Assembly: GCF_004297875.1 (NCBI RefSeq)
Contig: NZ_SCSK01000001.1
Span: 62,001-126,000 of the forward strand
From: Pandoraea sp.
GTDB taxonomy: Bacteria > Pseudomonadota > Gammaproteobacteria > Burkholderiales > Burkholderiaceae
Reading direction: 5' to 3'
Length of the DNA stretch: 64,000 nucleotides
Of this stretch, positions 1 through 8,266 are shown in pieces (positions within the stretch are counted from its first letter, which is position 1; each line of letters opens with the position of its first letter). Position numbers and translations under genes: made by a program. The notes under the pieces are model-generated. The model had not been told where the DNA came from. It searched no databases and saw only the letters and a list, made by a program, of their open reading frames with translations.

Positions 1-1081
1 TGGCGAACGGGTTGTAGTTGTTGCTTTCCTTGAGGACTTCGAGCGTTTCCTTGACGGTCGCAAGGTAGTCTTCGGGCAGCGCGCGCGCGTCGGTCCGGGG
101 GTAGGTCAGGACCTTGTGTTTTTCGTAGAGCGCCTGCGCCAGGCCCAGCGTGTTCTTGGCCGAGAAGCCGAAGCGCGAGTTGGCTTCGCGTTGCAGGCTG
201 GTCAGGTCGAACAGCAGCGGCGAGAGCTGTGTGGACGGTTTGGCGTCTTCCGTCACGGTACCCGGCTTGCCGCGGCAGGCGGCGACCACCGATTCGGCGG
301 CGGCCTGGCTCCACAGGCGCGAATCGCGCTGTTCAGGGTCGAATTCGTTGCGCTTGAACTGCGGGTCGAACCAGCGCCCTTCGTAAAATCCGGCGGCACA
401 GACAAATTGCGCCTTGACTTCCCAGTAGGCGCGCGACACGAACTTGCGGATCTTTTCTTCCCGTTCGACGACGATCGACAACGTTGGCGTTTGTACGCGC
501 CCAACGGTCGTCAGGAAAAAGCCGCCGCCCTTGCTGTTGAAGGCAGTCATGGCGCGCGTGCCATTGATGCCCACCAGCCAGTCGGCTTCCGAGCGGCTGC
601 GCGCGGCGTCCGCCAGCGGCAGCATGTCGGCGTCGTCGCGCAACTTGGCGAAACCGTCGCGGATCGACTGCGGGGTCATCGACTGCAGCCAGAGTCGCGT
701 GACCGGTTGCCTGGCCTTGGCGTGCTGGACGATCAGCCGGAAAATCAATTCACCCTCGCGACCCGCGTCGCAAGCGTTGATCAGGCGGTCGACGTCTTTG
801 CGCTTGATCAGCCGGGTCAGCACTTTCAGGCGCGACTCGCTCTTGGCGATCGGCTTGAGGTCGAAATGCGGCGGAATGACCGGCAGATGGGCGAAGCTCC
901 ATTTGCCGCGCTTGACTTCATATTCTTCGGGCGCGCCAATCTCCAGCAGGTGACCGACGGCGGAGGACAGCACGAAATCGTCGCTCTCGAAATAGTCGTC
1001 GTGTTTGGTGAAGCCGCCCAGGGCCCGCGCGATGTCATTCGCGACGGACGGTTTTTCAGCAATGATCAGGGCTTTTGACAT
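1..1081 (-). CDS. topB: DNA topoisomerase III, 3' part cut by window edge
   Basis: Type IA topoisomerase that breaks and rejoins single DNA strands, removing negative supercoils and resolving recombination or replication intermediates. The minus-strand reading starts at 1081 with MSKALIIAEKPSVANDIARA, a Toprim-domain start, and runs open for 360 codons to the left edge. The acidic CDAGREGELIF motif (about residues 100-115), TTVGRVQTP (about 190) and LTYPRTDAR with the catalytic tyrosine (about 320) are all visible. It is TopB-like rather than TopA-like in the short spacing and in its neighbours (thioredoxin-like gene and dprA on the same strand). The C-terminus lies outside the window, so length and any zinc ribbons cannot be judged. 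Confidence 0.93.
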   Translation of the reverse strand, partial: MSKALIIAEKPSVANDIARALGGFTKHDDYFESDDFVLSSAVGHLLEIGAPEEYEVKRGKWSFAHLPVIPPHFDLKPIAKSESRLKVLTRLIKRKDVDRLINACDAGREGELIFRLIVQHAKARQPVTRLWLQSMTPQSIRDGFAKLRDDADMLPLADAARSRSEADWLVGINGTRAMTAFNSKGGGFFLTTVGRVQTPTLSIVVEREEKIRKFVSRAYWEVKAQFVCAAGFYEGRWFDPQFKRNEFDPEQRDSRLWSQAAAESVVAACRGKPGTVTEDAKPSTQLSPLLFDLTSLQREANSRFGFSAKNTLGLAQALYEKHKVLTYPRTDARALPEDYLATVKETLEVLKESNNYNPFA

Positions 1082-1246
1082 GACGTTCTATAGGGTTTCG
1101 AGGGACGGCCGGACTGTATTCGATCGCTTTATAACATACCGGCGCACGCTGGGCCGGCATCCGGGGCCCAGACGCGGCACATAATAAGCGCCGTTTTATC
1201 AATCGGCAAGCATGGCAGCGACGGGCCGGCAGGCGATGGGCGGTGC

Positions 1247-1636
1247 TCAGCGGGCGCCGGTTGCGGTGAGGTGGGCGCGCAGATCGGGGGCCTGCGGCGT
1301 ATCGCTGCCGAGGGTCGCGGGATCGTTCAGCATGCGCTCCAGGATATTGGCAAATGGCAACACGGTGCCAAAAAAACGAGGGCGATGTTCGTCCTGAATC
1401 AAGATGGTCGGGAAGTTTTCGATGTCGTGATCGTCGAGCCAATCGCCATGATCTTCGATATCGACCCAAACGAAACACATCTCGGGATGGCTGTCGGCCA
1501 GCGCATCGAAGGCTTGCTGGTATTCGCGGCAGGTACCGCACCATGCCGCGCACAGGCATGCGACCAACAGCGTATCCGGCGTGTTGAGCTTGGCGATGAT
1601 GAGGTCACGCTGGGCGACGGGGTCGAGAGCAGCCAT
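1247..1636 (-). CDS. Thioredoxin-family protein
   Basis: 129-residue thioredoxin-fold protein with a WCGTC active site (CxxC) near residue 33, followed by the expected cis-proline region NFPT at about residue 75. The CGTC pair differs from the CGPC of TrxA, so it is probably a specialised thiol reductase or oxidase rather than the main thioredoxin. No signal peptide is visible, so it is probably cytoplasmic. It lies 10 bp downstream of dprA on the same strand and upstream of topB, the usual arrangement in Burkholderiales. Substrate unknown. Confidence 0.85.
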   Translation of the reverse strand: MAALDPVAQRDLIIAKLNTPDTLLVACLCAAWCGTCREYQQAFDALADSHPEMCFVWVDIEDHGDWLDDHDIENFPTILIQDEHRPRFFGTVLPFANILERMLNDPATLGSDTPQAPDLRAHLTATGAR

Positions 1637-1646
1637 GAAAAACGTG

Positions 1647-2789
1647 TCAAATCTGGGTGGTGCGCTGGTAAAGTCCGCCAGGCAGGCGGGTCACGGCGCC
1701 CTCCAGCTCCAGCGCCAACAGGCGTCTTTGCATTTGCGCGGCCGGCACGCCGGTTTGCTCGCACAGTTGGTCGACGCTCACCGGATCATACCCCAGCGCC
1801 CGCAGCAAGGTGTCGTCGCTGGCCGGGCCGTCATGACCCGGGCGAGCCAAACTGGGTCGAAGCGGCATCAGCCTGGCGGGCGGCGCGCATGGCGCCTCGC
1901 CGGCGGCCCAGCGCAACTCCTCGAAAATGTCCTGTGCGGTCTCGACCAGCTTGGCGCCCTGCTTGAGGAGTTGATGACACCCCTTGGCCAGCGGCGAGTG
2001 GATCGAGCCCGGCATGGCGAACACCTCGCGCCCGAGTTCGGCGGCCAGCCGCGCGGTGATCAGCGAACCGGATTGGGCGGCCGCCTCGACCACCAGCGTG
2101 CCGCGGCACAGCGCGGCGATCAGGCGGTTGCGGCGCGGAAAGTGATGGCTCAGGGCCGGGGTGCCGAGCGGAAATTCCGACAGCAGCACGCCGTCGGCCG
2201 CGATACGTGCAGCGAGCGTGCGATGTCGCCCGGGATACACGATATCGAGGCCGGTGCCCACGGCCGCCGCGGTGCTGCCCGCCGTGCCCAGGGCGCCTGT
2301 GTGGGCTGCCGCGTCGATTCCCAGGGCGAGGCCCGATGCGATCGTCAGGCCGGCGCCGCCGAGAGTGCGTGCAAAGGCCTCGGCATTGGCCAGGCCCTGA
2401 GGCGTCGCATGGCGGCTGCCGACGATCGCCACGCCTGGGCGGCTCAGCCTTGCGAGTTGTCCCTTGGCATAGAGCACGGGCGGCGGATCCGCGAGATCCA
2501 GTAGCGCGGGCGGGTAGTCGGGGTCGGCCAGGGTGAGGAAATGATTGCCTGGTTCGGCCGCCCAGGCTGCGGTGCGGGCCGCCAGCGCTTCGAAGGGCTG
2601 GTCAGGCCGGGCCAGCAGGGCAGCGGCCAGGCGGGGCGGCACGACCGTGGCGAGCGTGCGCGCGGATTGCGCGAAGATCTGGGCGGGCAAGCCGAACGCC
2701 GCAAGCAATTTGCGGGCGAATTCGGGGCCCACGCCAGCAGTGTTCATCAAGCGCAGCCAGTCGCGGATTTCATCGGCGGAACTGGGCAT
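1647..2789 (-). CDS. dprA: DNA-processing protein DprA
   Basis: 380-residue DprA/Smf. In natural transformation it binds incoming single-stranded DNA and loads RecA. The N-terminal helical part (LRLMNTAGVGPEFARKLL) is followed by the Rossmann-like core with VAIVGSRHATPQG, ASGLALGIDAAAHTGAL and YPGRHRTLAARI, then FPRRNRLIAAL, all hallmarks of the family. The C-terminal about 70 residues form a winged-helix-like DprA C-terminal domain (LLRALGYDPVSVDQL). It is first in the minus-strand unit dprA-trx-topB and diverges from def. Length is normal for the family. Confidence 0.95.
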   Translation of the reverse strand: MPSSADEIRDWLRLMNTAGVGPEFARKLLAAFGLPAQIFAQSARTLATVVPPRLAAALLARPDQPFEALAARTAAWAAEPGNHFLTLADPDYPPALLDLADPPPVLYAKGQLARLSRPGVAIVGSRHATPQGLANAEAFARTLGGAGLTIASGLALGIDAAAHTGALGTAGSTAAAVGTGLDIVYPGRHRTLAARIAADGVLLSEFPLGTPALSHHFPRRNRLIAALCRGTLVVEAAAQSGSLITARLAAELGREVFAMPGSIHSPLAKGCHQLLKQGAKLVETAQDIFEELRWAAGEAPCAPPARLMPLRPSLARPGHDGPASDDTLLRALGYDPVSVDQLCEQTGVPAAQMQRRLLALELEGAVTRLPGGLYQRTTQI

Positions 2790-2992
2790 GGCGGCGCGGG
2801 TGGTTGGCGCTGGCGGCGGCGGGCGGCCAGGCGAGCGCTGTGCTAAAATTTTCCATTATCCAATATATGAAGTTGCGAGCCATGCGCGGGCTTTCGGCCG
2901 TTTTCCCGACGATCGGCGCTGCTCGGTGCGGACGCTGATTCTGCATGCAGCGGTTGACCCGTGACAAGGCGGCGCTGTCCTAAACATTTGCC

Positions 2993-3499
2993 ATGGCGTT
3001 ACTTAATATCCTTCGTTACCCCGATCCGCGGCTGCACAAGATCGCCAAACCCGTCGGCGCGGTGGACGAGCGCATCCGCCAGCTGGTCGCCGACATGGCC
3101 GAGACCATGTACGACGCGCCGGGCGTCGGGCTGGCGGCAACCCAGGTCGACGTCCACGAGCAGGTGATCGTGATCGATATCTCCGATGCGCGCGATGCGT
3201 TGCAGGTCTTCATCAACCCGGAGATCGTCTGGCGCAGCGAAGCGAGGAAGGTCTGGGAAGAAGGCTGCCTGTCGGTGCCAGGCATCTACGACGACGTCGA
3301 GCGTGCGGAGCGGGTACGCGTGCGCGCGCTCGACCAGTACGGCAAGTCGTTCGAGCTGGAGGCGGAGGGATTGCTGGCAGTATGCGTCCAGCATGAAATC
3401 GATCATCTGAAAGGCCACGTGTTCGTCGAATACCTGTCGCCGCTCAAACGCAACCGCATCAAGGGCCGAATGAAAAAGCTGGAGCGGGAAGCCGGCTGA
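2993..3499 (+). CDS. def: Peptide deformylase
   Basis: 168-residue metalloenzyme that removes the N-formyl group from nascent proteins at the ribosome exit. All three family motifs are present: GVGLAATQ (about residue 44), EGCLSVP (about 90) whose cysteine binds the metal, and HEIDH (about 133) with two metal-binding histidines and the catalytic glutamate. It starts at ATG 2993, about 200 bp from the divergent dprA start, and is followed by fmt 84 bp downstream, so formylation and deformylation enzymes sit together as in most bacteria. Confidence 0.97.
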   Translation: MALLNILRYPDPRLHKIAKPVGAVDERIRQLVADMAETMYDAPGVGLAATQVDVHEQVIVIDISDARDALQVFINPEIVWRSEARKVWEEGCLSVPGIYDDVERAERVRVRALDQYGKSFELEAEGLLAVCVQHEIDHLKGHVFVEYLSPLKRNRIKGRMKKLEREAG

Positions 3500-3583
3500 G
3501 CGGGCACACCGCGGTACCCTTTGTCGGCAAGTTGCCATGACGACCTGGCAGCCGGTTGTTTTCACTCGAATTCCCGACCTCCC

Positions 3584-4576
3584 ATGACCTTGCGCGTTGT
3601 CTTTGCCGGTACGCCGGAATTTGCCGAAACCGCCCTGGCTGCGATTCAAGCGGCAGGCTTCGAGGTGCCGCTGGTGCTGACCCAGCCTGACCGTCCGGCG
3701 GGGCGCGGCATGAAACTTCACGCCAGCCCGGTCAAGCAGTTCGCGCTGGCGCACGGCTTGCCGGTGGCGCAGCCGCCGTCGCTCAAACGCACTGGCAAGT
3801 ATCCCGAGCAAGCCGCCGAGGCGCTCGCGCAATTGCGCCAGGCGCATGCCGACGTGATGGTGGTGGCGGCTTACGGCCTGTTACTGCCGCAGGAGGTGCT
3901 CGATATTCCCCGCTACGGCTGTCTCAATATCCACGCATCGCTGCTGCCGCGCTGGCGCGGCGCCGCGCCGATTCATCGCGCGATCGAGGCAGGCGACCAT
4001 GAGACCGGCATCACCATCATGCAAATGGATGCCGGGCTGGATACCGGCGCCATGGTGTCGGTCGCGCGCGAGCCGATCGGCCCCGACGACACGACCGCAA
4101 CCTTGCACGATCGACTCGCATCGCTGGGCGCTCGCCAGATCGTCCTGGCGCTCACCCAATTGGCGCGCGACGGCAACTTGCCGGCCACGCCGCAGCCGGC
4201 CGACGGGGTAACCTACGCGGCCAAGATCGGCAAAGACGAGGCCGTGCTCGACTGGACCCGCAGCGCGCAGCAACTCGTTTGCCAGATTCGGGCGTTCGAC
4301 CCGTTTCCGGGCGCGATGACCGAGCTGCATGATGCAGCGCTCAAGGTATGGCGTGCCCAGATCGCCGACGGGCACGCTTTTGGGGCGGCCGCGGGCACGG
4401 TATTGTCAGTCGGACCCGAGGGGGTGGTGATCGCCTGCGGCGCGGCCGATGCGGGGCAGGCCGTGCGCATCACGCAATGGCAGAAGCCTGGCGGCAAACG
4501 TTTGCCGACGCGCGAGTTTCTGCAAGGGTTTCCCATTCAGCCAGGCGAGCGCCTGGGTGCGGCCAGGAGTGCATGA
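3584..4576 (+). CDS. fmt: Methionyl-tRNA formyltransferase
   Basis: Transfers a formyl group from 10-formyl-tetrahydrofolate to Met-tRNA(fMet) for translation initiation. With the ATG at 3584 the protein is 330 residues and begins [15 protein letters not shown], the normal family start; an in-frame upstream start at 3521 would add 21 unrelated residues. The folate-site motif [20 protein letters not shown] (about residues 110-130) and [14 protein letters not shown] are clear, and the C-terminal OB-like domain ([12 protein letters not shown] onward) is present. The stop overlaps the LysE-family start (ATGA at 4573-4576), indicating translational coupling. Confidence 0.96.
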   Translation: MTLRVVFAGTPEFAETALAAIQAAGFEVPLVLTQPDRPAGRGMKLHASPVKQFALAHGLPVAQPPSLKRTGKYPEQAAEALAQLRQAHADVMVVAAYGLLLPQEVLDIPRYGCLNIHASLLPRWRGAAPIHRAIEAGDHETGITIMQMDAGLDTGAMVSVAREPIGPDDTTATLHDRLASLGARQIVLALTQLARDGNLPATPQPADGVTYAAKIGKDEAVLDWTRSAQQLVCQIRAFDPFPGAMTELHDAALKVWRAQIADGHAFGAAAGTVLSVGPEGVVIACGAADAGQAVRITQWQKPGGKRLPTREFLQGFPIQPGERLGAARSA

Positions 4577-5208
4577 TGCTGGGTATCTCAAGTCTGCCGT
4601 TGTTCGTGTTGACCGTCTTTTTGCTTAATGTCACCCCTGGCCCCGATACGGCTTATATCGTCGGGCGCAGTGTCGCGCAGGGGCGTGCGGCGGGCGTGGC
4701 CTCCGCGCTGGGCATTTCCGCCGGCTGCTGCGTCCATACGCTGGCCAGCACGTTTGGGCTGACTGCGCTGCTGGCCGCCTCGCCGCTGGCTTTCACCATC
4801 ATCAAGTTTTCCGGCGCAGCCTATTTGATCTATCTGGGCGTTCGGTTGTTGAGCGCGCGCCACGCGGCACCGGCGGGGCCGACCGAGACGGCGCCCCAGC
4901 GATCGCTGCGGGCGGTGTTTCTGCAGGGCTTCCTGACCAACGTCATGAACCCCAAAGTGATCCTTTTCTTCCTTTCCTTCCTGCCGCAGTTCGTGCGTGG
5001 CGACAGTCCTCACCAGGCGCTTGCGTTTCTCACGCTGGGCGCGATCATCGTCGCCATGAGCACGGTCTGGAACAGCGGCGTGGCATGGATGGCAGGCAGC
5101 CTCACACACCGCATGGGGCAGCGTCCCGCGCTCAAACGCTGGCTGAACCGGATCGTCGGCGGCGCTTTCATCGGGCTCGGCCTGCGCCTGGCTCTGGTGA
5201 GGCGCTAG
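4573..5208 (+). CDS. LysE-family amino-acid exporter
   Basis: 211-residue inner-membrane exporter of the LysE/RhtB family. It has about six hydrophobic segments and the conserved N-terminal motif [20 protein letters not shown] (residues 15-35), plus [19 protein letters not shown] in the middle, typical of RhtB/LeuE-like members. The start ATGATG at 4573 overlaps the fmt stop codon. Substrate cannot be read from sequence; amino acids such as leucine, homoserine or threonine are usual for relatives. Confidence 0.9.
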   Translation: MMLGISSLPLFVLTVFLLNVTPGPDTAYIVGRSVAQGRAAGVASALGISAGCCVHTLASTFGLTALLAASPLAFTIIKFSGAAYLIYLGVRLLSARHAAPAGPTETAPQRSLRAVFLQGFLTNVMNPKVILFFLSFLPQFVRGDSPHQALAFLTLGAIIVAMSTVWNSGVAWMAGSLTHRMGQRPALKRWLNRIVGGAFIGLGLRLALVRR

Positions 5209-5230
5209 CGTTTAAGACAGATCCTAAGCG

Positions 5231-5258
5231 CTTGAATTTTTGGAAAATTCCCCCATCT
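5231..5258 (+). promoter_or_regulatory. Sigma-32 (heat-shock) promoter for htpX
   Basis: CTTGAA at 5231-5236 and CCCCATCT at 5251-5258, separated by 14 bp, match the RpoH consensus (CTTGAAA, 11-16 bp, CCCCATnT) almost perfectly. It lies about 70 bp upstream of htpX, a classical member of the heat-shock regulon in proteobacteria. Confidence 0.8.
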
Positions 5259-5328
5259 AAAGCGCCGACTACATAAGGTGGTCGAGCCGTATGGCTCTGC
5301 AACGCTTCGCACGCAAGGAGAGACGCGC

Positions 5329-6189
5329 ATGTTCAATTGGGTGAAAACGACCATCCTGATGGCCGCCATTACGGCGTTGTTCGTTGTCGTGGGCGGAGTG
5401 ATCGGGGGCCAGCGAGGCATGATGATGGCGCTTGCGTTTGCGCTGGCGATGAATTTCTTTTCGTACTGGTTTTCCGACAAGATGGTGCTGCGCATGTATA
5501 ACGCGCAGGAGGTCGACCAGACCAATGCGCCGCAGTTTTACGGTGTCGTCCAGGAACTGGCGCAACGGGCCGGCTTGCCGATGCCGCGTGTGTACCTGAT
5601 CGACGAGGATGCTCCCAACGCGTTTGCCACCGGGCGCAACCCCGAACACGCCGCGGTGGCCGCCACCACCGGCATCCTGCGGGTCTTGTCCGAGCGGGAG
5701 TTGCGCGGTGTCATGGCGCATGAGCTGACGCACGTGCGGCATCGCGATATTCTGATCTCGACGATTTCGGCGACCATGGCCGGCGCCATTTCGGCATTGG
5801 CCAATTTCGCGATGTTTTTCGGCGGGCGCGATGAGAATGGCCGCCCGGCCAATCCGATCGCCAGCATCGCGGTCGCGATTCTCGCGCCACTGGCCGCGAT
5901 GATGATCCAGATGGCGATTTCGCGCGCGCGAGAGTATGAGGCGGACCGCGGCGGCGCAGAAATTTCGGGTGACCCGCAGGCGCTGGCCTCGGCGCTCGAC
6001 AAGATTCATCGGTACGCGCAGGGAATCCCGTTCGCGGCGGCCGAAGAACACCCCGCCACGGCCCAGATGATGATCATGAACCCGCTCGCGGGCGGCGCGA
6101 TCGCCAATCTGTTCTCGACTCATCCGGCCACCGAAGACCGGATTGCCCGCCTGATGGAAATGGCGCGCACCGGGCAGTATCCGGTTTAA
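5329..6189 (+). CDS. htpX: Membrane zinc metalloprotease HtpX
   Basis: 286-residue inner-membrane M48 protease that degrades misfolded membrane proteins. Two N-terminal membrane segments ([20 protein letters not shown] and the following [17 protein letters not shown]) precede the HELTH zinc motif (about residue 131); two more hydrophobic stretches follow, then [11 protein letters not shown], whose glutamate is the third zinc ligand. ATG 5329 is chosen because AAGGAG lies 8 bp upstream and the start MFNWVKT is the family start. A sigma-32 promoter precedes it. Confidence 0.96.
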   Translation: MFNWVKTTILMAAITALFVVVGGVIGGQRGMMMALAFALAMNFFSYWFSDKMVLRMYNAQEVDQTNAPQFYGVVQELAQRAGLPMPRVYLIDEDAPNAFATGRNPEHAAVAATTGILRVLSERELRGVMAHELTHVRHRDILISTISATMAGAISALANFAMFFGGRDENGRPANPIASIAVAILAPLAAMMIQMAISRAREYEADRGGAEISGDPQALASALDKIHRYAQGIPFAAAEEHPATAQMMIMNPLAGGAIANLFSTHPATEDRIARLMEMARTGQYPV

Positions 6190-6209
6190 CAGGTATCGCC
6201 AACCGACCT

Positions 6210-6238
6210 GCCCGCCTGGTGCGGGCATTTCTTTTTTT
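6210..6238 (+). terminator. Rho-independent terminator after htpX
   Basis: A GCCCGC / GCGGGC stem (6210-6215 with 6221-6226) with a 5-nt loop is followed by a T-rich tract (6227-6238). It ends the htpX transcript about 20 bp after the stop. Confidence 0.75.
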
Positions 6239-6266
6239 GAGGCCGCGTCGTGCGGCACTACGCTTC

Positions 6267-7559
6267 ATGCCGAAATCATCGTTGAATCCGGAAGGCCTGG
6301 CTTTTTCGCTCGACCGCGCCGCGCGCGCCGTTGATGCCGTCCTGAGCGGCACCGCCCTGCCGGCGGCCCTCGGCCGCGCGACGCTCGGTGCGCCGGTCAA
6401 CGCGCGGGCGGCGGCGCAGGATTTGTCGTATCGCGCGATGCGCCGCCTCGGGACGACGCGGGCGTTGCTCGCCGCCCTGGCCAGACAGGCGCCCGCCGGT
6501 CAGGTGCGGGGTATATTGCTGTGCGCCCTGGCGTTGCTGCTGGATGCGCCTGGCGAGGCGGCCTATCCGCCCTTCACGGTCGTCGACCAGGCCGTCGCCG
6601 CGGTGGCGGCCAACGTTCGCACGGCGTCGGCCAAAGGGTTCGTCAATGCGGTGCTGCGACGCTTCCTGCGCGAACAGGAGACACTCACGGCGCAGGTCAT
6701 GCAACAACCCGAGGCGCGCTGGAATTATCCGCTGTGGTGGATCGATGCAGTGCGTCGCGCGTGGCCCACGCAATGGGAGTCGATTTTGACGGCCGGCGAT
6801 ACGCGCGGGCCGCTGACGGTACGCGTGAATCGTCGTCGCACGACGCTGGAGGCGGCGCTGGCAAGCCTGCGTGCGGCCGGCCTGGATGGCGAGCCGAGCG
6901 ATGCCGCGGCGATCCGGCTCGCGCGCGCAGTGCCCGTCGAGCGGTTACCGGGATTCCAACAAGGCCTGTTGTCGGTTCAGGATGCCGGAGCGCAACTCGC
7001 CGCGCCGCTCCTGTGCGCGGCCGACGGCATGCGCGTGCTCGATGCTTGCGCGGCCCCTGGCGGCAAGACCGGGCACTTGCTCGAACTGGCCGATATCGAC
7101 CTGGTAGCGCTCGAGGCCGATGCCGGCCGCGCCGATCGCATTGATCAGAATCTCGATCGGCTGGGGCTGCACGCGACGGTGCGCGTGGGCGATGCCGGCG
7201 ACCCGGCGCAATGGTGGGACGGCCGGCCGTTCGAACGCATTCTGGCCGATGTGCCATGCTCGGCCTCGGGTATCGTGCGGCGCCATCCTGACATCCGCTG
7301 GTTGCGTCGCGCCGACGACGTCCCCCGCCTGGTCCTGACGCAACGCCGCATCCTGCAGGCCTTGTGGGGTGCCCTGGCGGCCGGTGGCGAACTGCTATAC
7401 GTCACCTGTTCGATATTTCCGGACGAAAACGAGGCCCAGGCGCAATGGTTTGAACGAGTCTCGCCAGATGCGGTACGATTGGACGCTCCCGGCCAGTTGT
7501 TGCCAGCCCCTGACGGCGCGCACGACGGCTTTTTTTACGCACGCTTTCGGAAACGGTAA
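6267..7559 (+). CDS. rsmB: 16S rRNA m5C967 methyltransferase
   Basis: 430-residue SAM-dependent RNA methyltransferase. The N-terminal NusB-like RNA-binding domain (about residues 10-140) is followed by the Rossmann methyltransferase domain with the SAM motif LDACAAPGGKTGHLLEL, the DVPCSASG motif (cysteine for enzyme turnover) and YVTCSIFPDENE holding the catalytic TCS cysteine. The ATG at 6267 gives MPKSSLNPEG; an upstream in-frame ATG at 6219 falls inside the htpX terminator and is less likely. DUF4390, ntrY and ntrX follow closely. Confidence 0.94.
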   Translation: MPKSSLNPEGLAFSLDRAARAVDAVLSGTALPAALGRATLGAPVNARAAAQDLSYRAMRRLGTTRALLAALARQAPAGQVRGILLCALALLLDAPGEAAYPPFTVVDQAVAAVAANVRTASAKGFVNAVLRRFLREQETLTAQVMQQPEARWNYPLWWIDAVRRAWPTQWESILTAGDTRGPLTVRVNRRRTTLEAALASLRAAGLDGEPSDAAAIRLARAVPVERLPGFQQGLLSVQDAGAQLAAPLLCAADGMRVLDACAAPGGKTGHLLELADIDLVALEADAGRADRIDQNLDRLGLHATVRVGDAGDPAQWWDGRPFERILADVPCSASGIVRRHPDIRWLRRADDVPRLVLTQRRILQALWGALAAGGELLYVTCSIFPDENEAQAQWFERVSPDAVRLDAPGQLLPAPDGAHDGFFYARFRKR

Positions 7560-7561
7560 CC

Positions 7562-8266
7562 TTGCGACGACCGCTCCTGGTTTGGCTCACGCTGCTGCTG
7601 GCTGCTTCTGCGCTGTCGCGCACGGACGCTGCGCGCGCGGATAACGAGATCAAGGTCGGCGATACCCGGCTCGAACGCGGCGCCGGCGGCTGGACGCTGG
7701 ATGCCCACTTCGACTTCGTGCTCAACAGCAGTCTGGAGGATGCGGTCAATCGAGGCATTCCGCTTTACTTCACGACTGATTTCGAGCTGACCCAGTCGCG
7801 CTGGTACTGGTTCGACCGGCAGGTGGTCAGTGCCTCGCAAAGCACCCGTCTGTGGTTTCAGCCGCTGACTCGCCAGTACCGCGTCTCGAACGGCGGTGGC
7901 CTGCAACTCGGGTTTCCGACGCTGGCGTCGGCGTTGGCCCTGGTGCGCAACGTCAGCGCCTGGCGGGTCATCAAAAGTGATGAAGTCAGGCCGGGCGAGA
8001 CTTACCATGCCTCGGTGCGCATGCGGCTCGATACCGCTTTGATGCCCAAGCCGTTTCAGATCGATGCCGTCAATAACCGGGACTGGAATATGAGTTCCAG
8101 CTGGAAGCATTTCATCTTTACCCCGACGCAGCCGGCCGAGCCGGCACCTGCGCCGCCGGCTGCGTCCGTGTCGGAGGCAGCGCCAGCTTCGAGCGCCGCG
8201 AGCGGGGTGTTACCTGTACCTGTACCTGTACCGGGGCCGGCCAGTGCCGCCGATCATGGCAAATAG
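7562..8266 (+). CDS. DUF4390 secreted or periplasmic protein
   Basis: 234-residue protein of the DUF4390 family, regularly found between rsmB and the NtrY-like kinase in Betaproteobacteria; function unknown. It begins at TTG 7562, two bases after the rsmB stop, with a signal-peptide-like start (RRPLLVWLTLLLAASALS, then an Ala-rich cleavage region). The core (residues 30-190) is predicted beta-rich. The last 45 residues are a low-complexity Pro/Ala/Val/Ser tail that includes a short hexanucleotide repeat. The stop overlaps the start of the kinase gene. It might be a periplasmic partner for the kinase, which is inference only. Confidence 0.8.
   Translation: MRRPLLVWLTLLLAASALSRTDAARADNEIKVGDTRLERGAGGWTLDAHFDFVLNSSLEDAVNRGIPLYFTTDFELTQSRWYWFDRQVVSASQSTRLWFQPLTRQYRVSNGGGLQLGFPTLASALALVRNVSAWRVIKSDEVRPGETYHASVRMRLDTALMPKPFQIDAVNNRDWNMSSSWKHFIFTPTQPAEPAPAPPAASVSEAAPASSAASGVLPVPVPVPGPASAADHGK
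8211..8232 (+). repeat. In-frame hexanucleotide tandem repeat (TACCTG)
   Basis: Three full copies and a partial copy of TACCTG, encoding a Pro-Val dipeptide run in the tail of the DUF4390 protein. Because the unit is six bases, slippage would change the tail length without shifting frame. Confidence 0.85.
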
